Assembly (NCBI GenBank): GCA_002898735.1
Contig: BEHY01000001.1
Location: 62,001-126,000, forward strand
Length of the DNA: 64,000 nt
DNA from: Candidatus Thermoflexus japonica
Lineage (GTDB): Bacteria; Chloroflexota; Anaerolineae; Thermoflexales; Thermoflexaceae
Direction: 5' to 3'
Shown here: positions 25,283-35,400 of the stretch, piece after piece
Layout of the letters: each line of letters opens with the position of its first letter
How positions within the stretch are numbered: the first letter of the stretch is position 1
Notes under the pieces: generated by a model
The model's database searches: none
What the model saw: only the letters and a program-made list of their open reading frames with translations
What the model was told of the DNA's origin: nothing
Translations under genes and position numbers: made by a program

Positions 25283-25351
25283 AAAAGCCCCTAAGGGGGA
25301 GCGAACCGCATCCTGCCCCAACCCCCAGAAAGAAGGGTGAGCCCGTAAGCC

Positions 25352-25993
25352 TTATGGCCCCTCTATGGAAAGGCCGAGGCGCTGTCGCAGATGACCCAGA
25401 ATCGCTCGCTGGACGGCCTCCACGGGTTGGGAGGCATCGATGATCACCCACCGGGCGGGCTCTGCCCCCGCCATCGCCCGGTATCCCTCCCGAACCCGCT
25501 GGTGGAAAGAGAGCTCCAGCGCATCCAGGCGGGTCCACGCGTCTCCCGAGATTCGACGGCGCGCCAGGCCCTGTTCCACCTCGATATCCAGCAGGAAAGT
25601 GAGATCCGGCTCCAGGCCGCCTGTGGCGAACCGGTTCAGGCGCCGCAGCTCCTCCAGATCCAGGCCCCGACCGTAGCCCTGATAAGCCAGGGTCGAATCC
25701 GCATAGCGGTCGCTGACCACGATGCCTCCCCCGGCCAGAAAGGGTCGGATGACCCGCTCGACCAGCTGCGCCCGGGCGGCGCAGAACAGCAGCGCCTCCG
25801 TCCGCGCGGTCATATCGGCGTGCTCGTGAGCGTGAAGCAGCTCGCGGATGGCTTCCCCCACCGGCGTCCCCCCGGGCTCACGGGTGAAGAGCACCCGATA
25901 CCCCTTCCCCTGGAGAAAGCCGCTCAGCCAGCGCGCCATCGTCGTTTTGCCGCTTCCCTCGGGGCCCTCAAAGGTGATCAGAAAGCCGCGCAT
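25352..25993 (-). CDS. tmk: Thymidylate kinase
   Basis: A protein of 213 residues. It has the P-loop FEGPEGSGKTT (residues 8-18), the DR-x-x-D/S-type motif (SDRYADSTLAYQGYGRGLD) and a C-terminal Arg-rich lid region. It phosphorylates dTMP to dTDP with ATP in the cytoplasm. It follows cdsA after about 85 bases in the same direction, the last gene of the rpsB-tsf-pyrH-frr-uppS-cdsA cluster. Confidence 0.95.
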   Translation of the reverse strand: MRGFLITFEGPEGSGKTTMARWLSGFLQGKGYRVLFTREPGGTPVGEAIRELLHAHEHADMTARTEALLFCAARAQLVERVIRPFLAGGGIVVSDRYADSTLAYQGYGRGLDLEELRRLNRFATGGLEPDLTFLLDIEVEQGLARRRISGDAWTRLDALELSFHQRVREGYRAMAGAEPARWVIIDASQPVEAVQRAILGHLRQRLGLSIEGP

Positions 25994-26077
25994 CGTCCTC
26001 TGTCCCTCTCAGGGTAAAACCGGTGCTGCCGGGCTCGAACCGGAGAGGCGACAGGGTCGTCCTCCGGGGAATGTCGG

Positions 26078-26881
26078 TCAGAAACCCTGGATCCAGTGCG
26101 CGTAAAGATAAGCCAGCATGCCGCTCCAGAGCAGGCTGTCCAGTCGATCCAGCACGCCCCCATGCCCGGGGAAGAGATTCCCCGAATCCTTCACCCCGGC
26201 CCGTCGCTTCAAGACAGAGATGGAAAGGTCCCCCAGCGTCCCCAGGCTGCCGATCGCAAGCCCCAGCAGGGCTCCAAGCCCTGCGCCGAGTTCGATGAGG
26301 AAGCCCAGGACAGCGCCCACCCCAAGGCCAGCCAGGCATCCCCCAAAGAAGCCCTCCCAGGTTTTACCAGGGCTCAGCTGAGGAGCCAGCCGATGCCTGC
26401 CCCATCCTCGGCCCACCAGATACGCCCCCGTGTCCGCCGCCCAGGTGGTGAACAGAACGAAGGCCACCCACCAGCGCCCGTGAGGCTCCGGGAGGTTCCG
26501 GAGCCAGACAAACGAACGTCCCAACCACCCCAGGTAAAGGCCCCCGGCCGCGGTGAACGCCCAGTCCGCGATGGGATGCTCCGTGCGCCGGATCCACCAG
26601 AACCATACCAGGGCCAGGGGGGGAGCCAGGGTGAGGGTCAGCTCGGCGACCCGGGAGCCCGGGAGGAAAGCCATCCCATCTGCCAGGAAACCCAGGATCA
26701 TCAGCCCGATCCAGCCTGGAGAGGGAGAGAAACCGATGCGACGGATCAGGTGGGTGTATTCCCAGGCGGCCACCAGCAGGATCAGGCTGACCGTTCCCGC
26801 CCATGGCCATCCGCCCAGATGGACCAGGGCGGTCAGGAGAGGGATCGCGATGAGGGCAACGAGGAGACGCTGGCGCAGCAC
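26078..26881 (-). CDS. cdsA: Phosphatidate cytidylyltransferase
   Basis: A protein of 267 residues with about seven membrane helices. The CdsA signature is complete: SPGKTWEGFFGG near residue 183, then VKDSGNLFPGHGGVLDRLDSLL near the C-terminus. It makes CDP-diacylglycerol from phosphatidic acid and CTP. The GTG at 26881 is three bases after the uppS stop, so the two are coupled. Longer in-frame starts lie inside uppS and are unlikely. Confidence 0.95.
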   Translation of the reverse strand: MLRQRLLVALIAIPLLTALVHLGGWPWAGTVSLILLVAAWEYTHLIRRIGFSPSPGWIGLMILGFLADGMAFLPGSRVAELTLTLAPPLALVWFWWIRRTEHPIADWAFTAAGGLYLGWLGRSFVWLRNLPEPHGRWWVAFVLFTTWAADTGAYLVGRGWGRHRLAPQLSPGKTWEGFFGGCLAGLGVGAVLGFLIELGAGLGALLGLAIGSLGTLGDLSISVLKRRAGVKDSGNLFPGHGGVLDRLDSLLWSGMLAYLYAHWIQGF

Positions 26882-26883
26882 GG

Positions 26884-27639
26884 CTAACGCGATGGATGAG
26901 AAGCGGCCAGTTGCTCGCTGATCTGCCCGAAACGACGCTCCCGCCGGCTGTAGGCCTCGATCGCTTTCAGCAACTCCTCGCGATCGAAATCCGGCCAGTA
27001 AACCGGGGTCACATAGAACTCCGAATAAGCCGCCTGCCACAGCAGGAAATTGCTCAGGCGCATCTCCCCGCTGGTGCGGATGATCAGATCCGGATCCGGC
27101 AACCCGGCCGTATACAGGTAGCGGGAGATCAGGGATTCATCCACCGCTTCCGGCGGGATGCCATCGGCGATGATCCGGCGGACCGCCTCAACGATTTCCT
27201 GACGTCCCCCATAATTGAAAGCGACGCACAGGATCAGCCGGGAATTCCCTTTCGTTCGCTCGATGGCCATGCGGATCTTCTGCTGAAGCCGTTCCGGGAC
27301 CCCCTCCAGGCTGCCCAGATGGCGGATCTGCACGCCGTTCCGATCCAGGTTATCCAGCTCGCGATCGATCATCTGCTCCAGAAGGCCGAACAGGCCATAC
27401 ACCTCATCGGGGGGGCGACGCCAGTTCTCGGTGGAGAATGCATAGATCGTGAGGATCCGAACCCCCAGGTCCGCGCATGCCTCGATCACCCGGCGCAGGT
27501 TCTCCGTCCCCGCCCGATGCCCTGCCAGTCGGGGGAGCCCCCGGGCTTTCGCCCATCGGCCGTTGCCATCCATGATGATGGCGATATGGGTCGGGATTTT
27601 CAACGTCGTCTCCATTTGCTGGCCGTTTTTCTCCCTCAC
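26884..27639 (-). CDS. uppS: Isoprenyl transferase (undecaprenyl diphosphate synthase)
   Basis: A protein of 251 residues of the cis-prenyltransferase family. It has [12 protein letters not shown] with catalytic Asp24, FSTENWRRP, and the C-terminal [24 protein letters not shown]. It makes the C55 carrier for wall and polysaccharide precursors. The GTG start has AAAGGAGGGGG six bases upstream; an ATG eight codons later has no good site. Confidence 0.95.
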   Translation of the reverse strand: MREKNGQQMETTLKIPTHIAIIMDGNGRWAKARGLPRLAGHRAGTENLRRVIEACADLGVRILTIYAFSTENWRRPPDEVYGLFGLLEQMIDRELDNLDRNGVQIRHLGSLEGVPERLQQKIRMAIERTKGNSRLILCVAFNYGGRQEIVEAVRRIIADGIPPEAVDESLISRYLYTAGLPDPDLIIRTSGEMRLSNFLLWQAAYSEFYVTPVYWPDFDREELLKAIEAYSRRERRFGQISEQLAASHPSR

Positions 27640-27650
27640 AAACCCCCTCC

Positions 27651-27680
27651 TTTATACCGTCGGCCGGACTGGGGTGTAAA
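27651..27680 (-). promoter_or_regulatory. Candidate promoter before uppS
   Basis: TTTACA (27680-27675) and TATAAA (27656-27651) are 18 bases apart on the minus strand. The -10 abuts the AGGAGG of uppS, so a transcript from it would start within or just after that site. This makes the promoter doubtful, or the uppS product from it would begin at an internal ATG. Confidence 0.3.
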
Positions 27681-27756
27681 ACGATACGATGTGTCCCTTC
27701 TTCGCGATCCTTCGAATCACCAAGATAGGGAAAGAACCGCTCAGGCGGCAAAGGGC

Positions 27757-28317
27757 TCAAAAGGACATGATCTCCTTCTCCTTAGCCTGCGCCACCTTCT
27801 CCGCTTCTTCGATATAACGATCCGTGAGCTTCTGGACCTCCTCCCGGGCTTCCTCCAGCTCGTCGTCGGACATCTCCTTGTTTTTATGTCGGGTCCGAAG
27901 CTCCTCCAGCGCATCCCGCCGGATGTTCCGAATCGCGATGCGGGTCTCCTCCAGGCGCTTATGCACCAGCTTAACCAGCTCCTGCCGGCGCTGCTCCGTA
28001 AGCCGGGGCAGGACCAGGCGGATGATCCGCCCATCGTTGCTGGGGGTCAGCCCCAGATCGGACTTCAGGATCGCCCGTTCGATCTCCGGCAGCGCCTTCG
28101 GATCGTAGGGCTGGATCGTCAACAAATTGGGTTCGGGCGCCCGAATGATGGCCAGTTGCTCCAGAGGAACCTGGGTCCCATAGTATTCCACCGGGATCCG
28201 CTCCACCAGGGCGGGGGAAGCCCGCCCGGTGCGGATGCCCTTCAATTCGTCCTCAAACACCCGGATGGCCTTGCGCATACGCTCTTCCGCATCCCGGAAG
28301 ACCTGTTTCGGGATCAT
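27757..28317 (-). CDS. frr: Ribosome recycling factor
   Basis: A protein of 186 residues, the usual RRF length. It has the family features KAIRVFEDELKGIRTGRASPALVE, YYGTQVPLEQLA, IQPYDPKALPEIERAI and a C-terminal coiled domain ending in KEKEIMSF. It splits post-termination ribosomes with EF-G. The start at 28317 is preceded by GGAGGTGGG; an in-frame start at 28359 adds residues atypical for the family. Confidence 0.96.
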   Translation of the reverse strand: MIPKQVFRDAEERMRKAIRVFEDELKGIRTGRASPALVERIPVEYYGTQVPLEQLAIIRAPEPNLLTIQPYDPKALPEIERAILKSDLGLTPSNDGRIIRLVLPRLTEQRRQELVKLVHKRLEETRIAIRNIRRDALEELRTRHKNKEMSDDELEEAREEVQKLTDRYIEEAEKVAQAKEKEIMSF

Positions 28318-28417
28318 CGCGGGTTCCCACCTCCATCCAGGATGAGATCGGATCGACAATGGGACTTACACCGTTCAGCCCGGGTCAGAGAGACCCGATG
28401 ACCCCTCCACCCTTTAT

Positions 28418-28456
28418 CTCCCCTCCCCGAGTCCCTTCGGGCCCTGAGGAGGGGAG
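28418..28456. repeat. Hairpin element between pyrH and frr
   Basis: CTCCCCTCC (28418-28426) pairs with GGAGGGGAG (28448-28456). On the plus strand it is followed by AAAAAGG and then T6, on the minus strand by ATAAAGG. The two genes run minus, so it is a leader or partial terminator before frr. A similar sequence lies at about 40160-40205. Confidence 0.45.
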
Positions 28457-28600
28457 AAAAAGGATTTTTTGGGAACCACGCCAGCTCCCAGAGCCCCCCG
28501 CGGGATGTCCATCGCGTAACGCCTGACCCAGGGGGACGCGGGGGATCCTCCGTGCCTCCCATCGCCCCGAAGCCTCCGGAGGAAGCCCGCGGTGTGCCCA

Positions 28601-29380
<780 letters not shown>

Positions 29381-29435
29381 TTATGGCCATACCGCTTTCC
29401 CGATCCGAACCCACGGCGCAAGCCGCACCCCATAA

Positions 29436-29468
29436 ATCAAAGGCCGGGCCCGAGGCCCGGCCTTTGAT
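29436..29468. terminator. Strong palindromic terminator after tsf
   Basis: A perfect 15-base stem: 29436-29450 pairs with 29454-29468 around a three-base loop, with a GGCCGGGCC core flanked by AAA/TTT. It begins one base beyond the tsf stop. On the minus strand the hairpin is followed by TTATGG, a weak T run. It likely ends or attenuates rpsB-tsf transcription before pyrH. Confidence 0.75.
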
Positions 29469-29469
29469 C

Positions 29470-30072
29470 CTACTCAACCGTCTCCCCCAGCTCATAACGG
29501 GTGAACCGGCGGACCACGATGTTTTCCCCCACCCGGGCGATGGTCTCCATGATCACCTGGCCCACCGTGCGGTTCTCATCCTTGATGAAGGGCTGTTCCA
29601 GGAGACAAACCTCCTGAACGAACCGGTTCAGGCGGTTCTCCGCGATCTTTTCCGCAATATGAGCCGGCTTGCCCTCGTTCAGCGCTTCTTTCAGATAGAT
29701 CTGGCGTTCATGCTCCAGGACCTCCGCGGGGATATCCTCCCGTCGGATATAGCGGGGGTTAGCGGCTGCAATCTGGAGCAACAGATCATGGGCCAGCTGC
29801 TGGAACTCCGGGGTGCGCGCGACAAAGTCCGTCTCGCAGTTCAGCTCCAGCAACACCCCCACCCGATTGCCCGGGTGCACGTAGGCCACCACCAGGCCTT
29901 CCCGGGCGGTCCGCTCCAGCTTCCGGGCCGCCCGCGCCAGGCCCTTCTCCCGCAGGTAATCGATGGCCCTCTCAAAATCTCCGCCTGTCTCCTCCAGGGC
30001 CTTCCGGCAATCCAGGATGCCGGCCCCCGTCATCTCCCGAAGACGCTTGACCATGTCCACCGTGATGTTCAA
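29470..30072 (-). CDS. tsf: Elongation factor Ts (short form)
   Basis: A protein of 200 residues, the short form seen in Thermus and Chloroflexi (E. coli EF-Ts has about 283). It has the UBA-like N-domain ([19 protein letters not shown]) and the core NCETDFVAR that contacts EF-Tu. It acts as the nucleotide exchange factor for EF-Tu. It is 36 bases downstream of rpsB, and a palindromic terminator follows at once. Confidence 0.96.
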   Translation of the reverse strand: MNITVDMVKRLREMTGAGILDCRKALEETGGDFERAIDYLREKGLARAARKLERTAREGLVVAYVHPGNRVGVLLELNCETDFVARTPEFQQLAHDLLLQIAAANPRYIRREDIPAEVLEHERQIYLKEALNEGKPAHIAEKIAENRLNRFVQEVCLLEQPFIKDENRTVGQVIMETIARVGENIVVRRFTRYELGETVE

Positions 30073-30108
30073 GGGACCCCCTCCGAACGCAGGAGTTTTG
30101 AAAATCCT

Positions 30109-30936
30109 TCAGCCTTCCAGCTCCTCGAAGGCCTCTTCTTCTTCCACAACTTCCTCGCCCTCTTCTTCGGCCTCGAACACGCGGCGCGGCTCCAACACGG
30201 GCGCCTCCTCCTCGATCTCTTCCTCGACCGCCTCCGGCACACCCATCTTCTCACGAAGCTGGAGGCCTTCCACCACTGCATCCGCGATCAGGCGGGTGAC
30301 CAGTTTGATCGAGCGGATCGCGTCATCATTGGCTGGGATGATGTGGTCGATGGGATCCGGATCACAGTTGGTATCCACCATGGCGATCACCGGGATGTTG
30401 AGGGCGTTCGCCTCCCGGATGGCCGTAGCCTCCCGCATGGTATCCACCACGAACAGCATATCGGGGAGGCGCTTCAGCGGGCGGAGGCCTTCGAATTTGA
30501 GGCGCATCTTCTCGTATTTCCGGCGGAGGCGGATGGCTTCCTTCTTGGGCATCGTATCCAGCCCGCCGTTGCGGATCATCTCATCCAGCTGGATGTAATA
30601 ACGGATGCGTTCCCGGATCGTCCGCCAGTTGGTGAGGGTGCCGCCCAGCCAGCGGTAGTTCACATAAGGCATCTGACACCGCTGGGCCTCCGCGGCGATG
30701 GTCTCCTGGGCCTGACGCTTGGTGCCCACGAACAGGATCACCCCGCCCTGCGCGACCCGATCCCGGACGAGGGCGTAGGTGCTCTCCAGAGCACGGATGG
30801 TCTGCTGGAGGTCGATGATGTGGACGCCGTTTCGCTCCGTGAAGATGTAAGGCTTCATCTTGGGGTGCCAGCGGTTCGTCTTGTGGCCGAAGTGCACCCC
30901 CGCTTCCAGCAGCTCTTTCATCGTCACCAGCGGCAT
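30109..30936 (-). CDS. rpsB: 30S ribosomal protein S2
   Basis: A protein of 275 residues. The family signatures are [40 protein letters not shown] and [14 protein letters not shown]. The last 40 residues are a strongly acidic Glu-rich tail, an extension found in several Chloroflexi and actinobacteria. The start at 30936 has AAGGAGGAG upstream. It opens the rpsB-tsf cluster. Confidence 0.97.
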   Translation of the reverse strand: MPLVTMKELLEAGVHFGHKTNRWHPKMKPYIFTERNGVHIIDLQQTIRALESTYALVRDRVAQGGVILFVGTKRQAQETIAAEAQRCQMPYVNYRWLGGTLTNWRTIRERIRYYIQLDEMIRNGGLDTMPKKEAIRLRRKYEKMRLKFEGLRPLKRLPDMLFVVDTMREATAIREANALNIPVIAMVDTNCDPDPIDHIIPANDDAIRSIKLVTRLIADAVVEGLQLREKMGVPEAVEEEIEEEAPVLEPRRVFEAEEEGEEVVEEEEAFEELEG

Positions 30937-31050
30937 GGACGCTCCTCCTTTTGCGTTTTGGTCCGCCACCCCTTCTTCCCGGCGGAAGCCGGCGCGACGC
31001 CGGCACGCTCCAGCCGGTCCAGGGTGTGTGGGATTCGACACCAGCGAGGA

Positions 31051-31080
31051 AGTATACTACATTTCCAGGGATCCTGCCAG
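31051..31080 (-). promoter_or_regulatory. Candidate rpsB promoter
   Basis: CTGGCA (31080-31075) and TATACT (31056-31051) are 18 bases apart on the minus strand, about 115 bases upstream of the rpsB ATG. The leader could hold the S2 autoregulatory structure, but I cannot define it. Confidence 0.4.
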
Positions 31081-31163
31081 CCTCCTTCAGGAAGGGTCGG
31101 ATGCGAAGCCGGGAGGGGCAAGCGGAGATGGGAGGATACAGTGAGGCACCGGGGGACACCCCT

Positions 31164-32354
31164 TCAGGATGAAGAGCCAGCACGAGATTCATTCATCCCA
31201 TTCTCATCGATGGCCTGCAACAGCTTCCACACGAAGGCCTCCGTGCGGGCGACCACCTCCGGATCCACATTCTCATACACGTCCGATGGCTGATGCCAGT
31301 GGGGAAGCACGCCATCCGGCCGCAAATTGACGAACGTGAGGACCCGCCAGCCCGCCCGAATGGCCGGCGCCCCATCGGTGTAGGCACCCCGGAAGTTCGG
31401 CCAGCAATAGGCGCCGAGCTCCGGATGGCTTCGGGCGATCCGATCCGCCAGCATCAGCAGCTCGGGATCGCTGCGCAGGGGCAATAACATCGTCTCCCGG
31501 GCGAGATAACAGGGACCACTCTCGGGACCGCCCAGGGTGTCCAGGACAATCAAGATGGGTCGACCGAGGTCGGCATGCTGTCGGATGAAAGCGGCGGCGC
31601 CATACGCGCCGACCTCTTCACACCCCGTGCACAGCGCCCATACTTCCGTGTGCTGAAGGGGCTCCCGACGAAGCCGCTCCGCCAGCGCCAGGACCATCCC
31701 GGCGCCGGTGGCGTTATCGTTTGCACCGGGCGTATAGGGCGTGAGATCCGCCTGGATGGCGATGGCAAAGACGGCCGTCAGCAGCAACCCCGGCAGCAGC
31801 GCCGGCAGGCCCCAATCTGGATTTCCAGTGATTGCCCCGATCAGGAACAGCACCCCTATCCCCACCGCCCCGGGAAGCCCCAGGGTCACCAGCATCCGAT
31901 AGATCGCCAGCGCCCGAAGGGAGGAAAACGCCCACGGCGTGCGATGGGTGTCCAGATGACCGCACAGGATCACCCGTTGCCGGACCGGCCCGACGGGCTG
32001 GAGGATGGCATAGACGTTCTGGCTTCGCCCCCGGGGGACCAGCCACCGGAGCGGATTCGGGGTGAAGGTAAGCTCCAGCGCCGTGCAGAGGATCAGCAGG
32101 AAGAGCCCGAGCGCGGCGATCCATCGGCCACCGAGGAAGAAAACCGGGAACATCAGAAGCATCCCTCCGGTGGCGATGGCGAAGGGACGCCACGCCGAGG
32201 TGGCGCTCACGAAGGACTCCACCTGTGGTTCCAGGCCCAGTTCCCGAAACACACGAGCGGCATATTCCGCGGCTTCCCGCTCCGCCCCGGTTGTGCTCCC
32301 CCGCGGCCCAATGGTCACCGCCAGATAGGCCACGTGATCCATCGTGGAGGGCAT
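31164..32354 (-). CDS. M28-family zinc peptidase with internal membrane helices
   Basis: A protein of 396 residues. The zinc ligands of M28 aminopeptidases are all visible: His in CGHLDTHR, Asp in GANDNATG, Glu in CEEVG and a distal His in WHQPSD. Unusually, hydrophobic helices are embedded in the domain: two near residues 58-95 and two more near 160-205, between the first His and the bridging Asp. An even number keeps the ligands on the same side of the membrane. The start has GGAG six bases upstream; a second ATG lies four codons on. Confidence 0.88.
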   Translation of the reverse strand: MPSTMDHVAYLAVTIGPRGSTTGAEREAAEYAARVFRELGLEPQVESFVSATSAWRPFAIATGGMLLMFPVFFLGGRWIAALGLFLLILCTALELTFTPNPLRWLVPRGRSQNVYAILQPVGPVRQRVILCGHLDTHRTPWAFSSLRALAIYRMLVTLGLPGAVGIGVLFLIGAITGNPDWGLPALLPGLLLTAVFAIAIQADLTPYTPGANDNATGAGMVLALAERLRREPLQHTEVWALCTGCEEVGAYGAAAFIRQHADLGRPILIVLDTLGGPESGPCYLARETMLLPLRSDPELLMLADRIARSHPELGAYCWPNFRGAYTDGAPAIRAGWRVLTFVNLRPDGVLPHWHQPSDVYENVDPEVVARTEAFVWKLLQAIDENGMNESRAGSSS

Positions 32355-32419
32355 GAGATGCTCCGCGCTTCCCGTGGAACATCCTCACGGGGGATCGTTC
32401 CGGCCGATCCCCTCCACCT

Positions 32420-34315
32420 CTATAGCTCCAGCAACCATTCCAGCCCGAGCGCTCGCAGCTTCTCCGGCGCAGGAACCCCTTCCCGGGTCCAGCCCGCCAG
32501 CTCGTAATAGCGATCCAGGGCCCGTTCCATGGCCTCCCGGTCCAGGGCCATGCCGGCGGTGGGGCCTGTTCCCTGCAGGGCCTTGAAGAACTTCTTCGGG
32601 AGCTGATCCGCCCGGCGATCCAGACCTTCCCGGGCATTAAACCATCGCAACATGTTCAGTCGGCGCTCCCCGATCCGCAGCAGCTCCTCCAGCGTGAAAT
32701 CCGCCCACCCGGTCACCGCGCGGACCATCCGCACCGTCTCCTCAGGTCCATAGAGGGTCCAGGCTGGACCATACACGAACTGGCACAATCCCGCTGAATC
32801 CAGAAACGAGTAGAAAAGCTGGGTTCGATAAGCGAAGCGGATCTTCTCCTCGCTCAGGCTGTATGGAGGTTGTGGCTGGGTCAGGCCCAGCAGCGCCAGG
32901 CGCTGGAGGTAGAGATCCGAGGCGCCCTCCTCATACATCGGATCATGTTCGCTGGATTGATGGTCTGCGCCGAAGGGGTTCACCGCGTAGATCAGGCCGA
33001 GGGAGCGCTTGGCGTGGGGCATGTGGGCCGGAGCCTCCTGGTTCTTCACGGTGATCAGAAACTCGTGGCCCTTCCCCAGCCGGTCCGCAGCGCGGGCGGA
33101 GCCTTCGGCCAGGACGTCGCCGATACCCTCCCGCCTCAGGATCATCTCCAGCAGGCGGAGCATCGCCTCCGGATCGCCGAAGCGCAGCGGGAAGCCGATC
33201 TCCGCCTCGGTGAGGACGCCGTTCTCGAAGCACTCCATCGCCCAGGCGATGGTCGCCCCGCAGGAGATGGTGTCCACCCCATACTGGTTGCACATCTGGT
33301 TGGCCAGGGCGATGGCGTCCAGGTCATCGACCCCACAGTAGGAGCCGAAGGTCGCAATGGTTTCATATTCCGGCCCGCCATAGAACGGATCCACTTTCCT
33401 GCCGTTCCACTCCGTTTCCACCACCCGCTTGCAACGGACGACGCAGGCATAGCAGGTGTCGCGTTCCTTGAGGATGGTTTCCGCCATCCGCTCGCCGGTG
33501 ATCTTCTCAAAACCTTCAAATTGCCCGGCGTTGTAGTTGTAAGCCGGCAGGGTGCCTGCCATCTGTTGCCAGGCCACCACGCTGGCCGTCCCATAGAGGG
33601 CCAGCCCCTGGACGTCGGGGTTGTCCTCGACGTGGCGCGCCCCCCACTGGGCCAGCTCCGCCAGCGTTTTCGGGTCGGCGATCGTCACCCTGCGACGGCC
33701 CCGCACGACGATGGCCTTGAGGTTTTTGGAGCCCATCACCGCGCCCATCCCGGTGCGGCCGTTCGCCCGATTGGACATGTTCATTATCGCGGCGAAGCGG
33801 ACAAGGCGCTCGCCGGCCGGCCCGATCTGAGCGACTTCAATCTGATCGTCGCCCAGCTCCTCCTGAAGGATTCGCTCCGCCTCGCCGGTGATTCGGCCCC
33901 ACAGATGGGAGGCATCCCGTAACTCGGCCTCGCCGTCATGGATCCAGAGATAAACGGGCCCTGGGGCACGGCCGCGGATCACCAGCCCATCGAAGCCGGC
34001 GTATTTCAGCTCGGCCGGGAAGAAGCCCCCGCTCTGGGAATCCCCAATGGCGCCCGTGAGAGGGGATTTGGCGTTCACCATCAGGCGGGATTGCCCGGAG
34101 ATCGGCGCCCCGGTGAGGGGACTGAGGAAGAGGGTGAGGATGTTGCGGGGATCAAAGGGATCAATGCCTGGAGGCATCTCTCTCAGGATGTAGTAAAGCC
34201 CCATAGCGCTGCCGCCCATATAGGTGCGATAGAACGATTCCGGCGGCGTCTCCACCCACAGGCGGCCTTCCGTGAGATCCACGTGGAGGATTCGACCTGC
34301 GTATCCGTAAGCCAT
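32420..34315 (-). CDS. aor: Aldehyde ferredoxin oxidoreductase (tungsten enzyme)
   Basis: A protein of 631 residues, standard AOR length. The N-domain starts with YAGRILHVDLTEG and has the pterin-binding region (GGSAMGLYYI; PISGQSRLMV; FFPAELKYAGFDGLVIRG). The [4Fe-4S] ligands appear in CYACVVRCKR and in a later Cys (GLCQF). AOR enzymes oxidise aldehydes to acids with ferredoxin and a tungsten bis-pterin cofactor. The start at 34315 has AGGAGGGG upstream. A ferredoxin gene is not adjacent. Confidence 0.93.
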   Translation of the reverse strand: MAYGYAGRILHVDLTEGRLWVETPPESFYRTYMGGSAMGLYYILREMPPGIDPFDPRNILTLFLSPLTGAPISGQSRLMVNAKSPLTGAIGDSQSGGFFPAELKYAGFDGLVIRGRAPGPVYLWIHDGEAELRDASHLWGRITGEAERILQEELGDDQIEVAQIGPAGERLVRFAAIMNMSNRANGRTGMGAVMGSKNLKAIVVRGRRRVTIADPKTLAELAQWGARHVEDNPDVQGLALYGTASVVAWQQMAGTLPAYNYNAGQFEGFEKITGERMAETILKERDTCYACVVRCKRVVETEWNGRKVDPFYGGPEYETIATFGSYCGVDDLDAIALANQMCNQYGVDTISCGATIAWAMECFENGVLTEAEIGFPLRFGDPEAMLRLLEMILRREGIGDVLAEGSARAADRLGKGHEFLITVKNQEAPAHMPHAKRSLGLIYAVNPFGADHQSSEHDPMYEEGASDLYLQRLALLGLTQPQPPYSLSEEKIRFAYRTQLFYSFLDSAGLCQFVYGPAWTLYGPEETVRMVRAVTGWADFTLEELLRIGERRLNMLRWFNAREGLDRRADQLPKKFFKALQGTGPTAGMALDREAMERALDRYYELAGWTREGVPAPEKLRALGLEWLLEL

Positions 34316-34328
34316 GGTTCCCCTCCTG

Positions 34329-34838
34329 TTAAAATCCATGCGATGGGATTTGATGGAAAGGAGGTTCCCGCCGGCGCACCTTCCCGATCAAATCCTCAAG
34401 GGCTCCCCGCGCGGCCGCGTAGGCCTGCGGATCCCGTTCCTGCAAGCTCAGCGCTTCAAATTCCTCCTCATCCAGAACCAGAACCTCCCCACCCGGGGTC
34501 ACGAAGAGATCCAGCGCAAGGTCCCGGATCTCAATGACATCCCCGGAGATCCGCGGAGGATACGTGATGTCGCAATACCATCCCTTCAGCCGATCATCCC
34601 CATGATGATGAATCTCATAGATCACGAACCATTGACCGGGGAAGAAATACTCCACAAAGCGATCCGCCGGCTCCAGGACGGCATATCCCAGATCCAGGGG
34701 AGGGCGTTCCCAGTAAGCCTCCAGGACGATCCCCTCGGGCGAGGCCTGCTGCAGGCGCCCGGTGTAAACAACCCGCAGCCGGCCATCCGCGGTCAGCCGG
34801 CGCACCTGAATGGAGGAGCCTGCCCCCACCGCCCTCAA
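34329..34838 (-). CDS. DUF402 domain protein
   Basis: A protein of about 169 residues with the DUF402 plan: YFFPGQWFVIYEIHHH, then LKGWYCDITYPPRISGDVIEIRDLALDLFVTPGG and VLDEEEFE. The conserved Tyr, Asp and Glu residues form a metal-dependent nucleotide-phosphatase-like site in known members. The TTG start overlaps the CBS stop by four bases; a GTG at 34829 is the alternative. Confidence 0.85.
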   Translation of the reverse strand: MRAVGAGSSIQVRRLTADGRLRVVYTGRLQQASPEGIVLEAYWERPPLDLGYAVLEPADRFVEYFFPGQWFVIYEIHHHGDDRLKGWYCDITYPPRISGDVIEIRDLALDLFVTPGGEVLVLDEEEFEALSLQERDPQAYAAARGALEDLIGKVRRREPPFHQIPSHGF

Positions 34839-35251
34839 TCCGGACCCCACCCCCGTTCCTCCACGGCCTGGAAGATATCCGTGTCGCTCACGATGCCGAC
34901 GGGCTTTCCATCCTGCATCACCACCGCCCGCCGGATGTTGGCGTCCAGCATGATGATGGAGCACTGGCGGATGGTGGTGTCCGGGGAAACGGTGATCAGG
35001 GGCGCGCTCATGAGGTCCCGAACTTTCAGCCCTTTCAGGGGCCGGTCGGCAGCAACAACTTTCTTCAGGATATCCCGTTTGGTCATAATCCCCCACGTCC
35101 CATGAGGTCCTTCCGGCTCCACCACCACGCTGGAGATGCCCTTCTGGACCATCAGGTGCAGCGCGTCCTCTACGGGCATGTCCGGGGGGACGGTCACCAC
35201 GGGGGAGGTCATGATCTCGGCGACGGTATAGGGCTTGGGCTTGCGCTCCAT
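34835..35251 (-). CDS. Tandem CBS-domain protein
   Basis: A protein of 138 residues made of two CBS repeats (about 9-62 and 75-130), each starting with a VxEIMTSP or VRDLMSAP motif and ending in GIMTKRDIL or GIVSDTDIF. CBS pairs bind adenosyl nucleotides and sense energy state. The start at 35251 is preceded by AGAGGG. It is coupled to the DUF402 gene. Confidence 0.9.
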   Translation of the reverse strand: MERKPKPYTVAEIMTSPVVTVPPDMPVEDALHLMVQKGISSVVVEPEGPHGTWGIMTKRDILKKVVAADRPLKGLKVRDLMSAPLITVSPDTTIRQCSIIMLDANIRRAVVMQDGKPVGIVSDTDIFQAVEERGWGPD

Positions 35252-35400
35252 CGCCACCCTCTTTCGAGCGAAATGGTTCGCATAAAATTATAAGCGACTT
35301 CAGCGGAAAGCGGATGGGCTCCTGAAAGCAGCCCACCGGTCCTCAAGCCTCGGATGAAGGCCTGGAGATCTCAGCCAAGCTGGAGCAAGAGGAGCACCCC

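Noticed and set aside
26020-26055. tRNA-like T-loop (TTCGAGC with short flanking stem on the minus strand)
   Set aside because: The stem fails beyond four pairs, and no acceptor, D or anticodon arms can be drawn in the short gap between tmk and cdsA.
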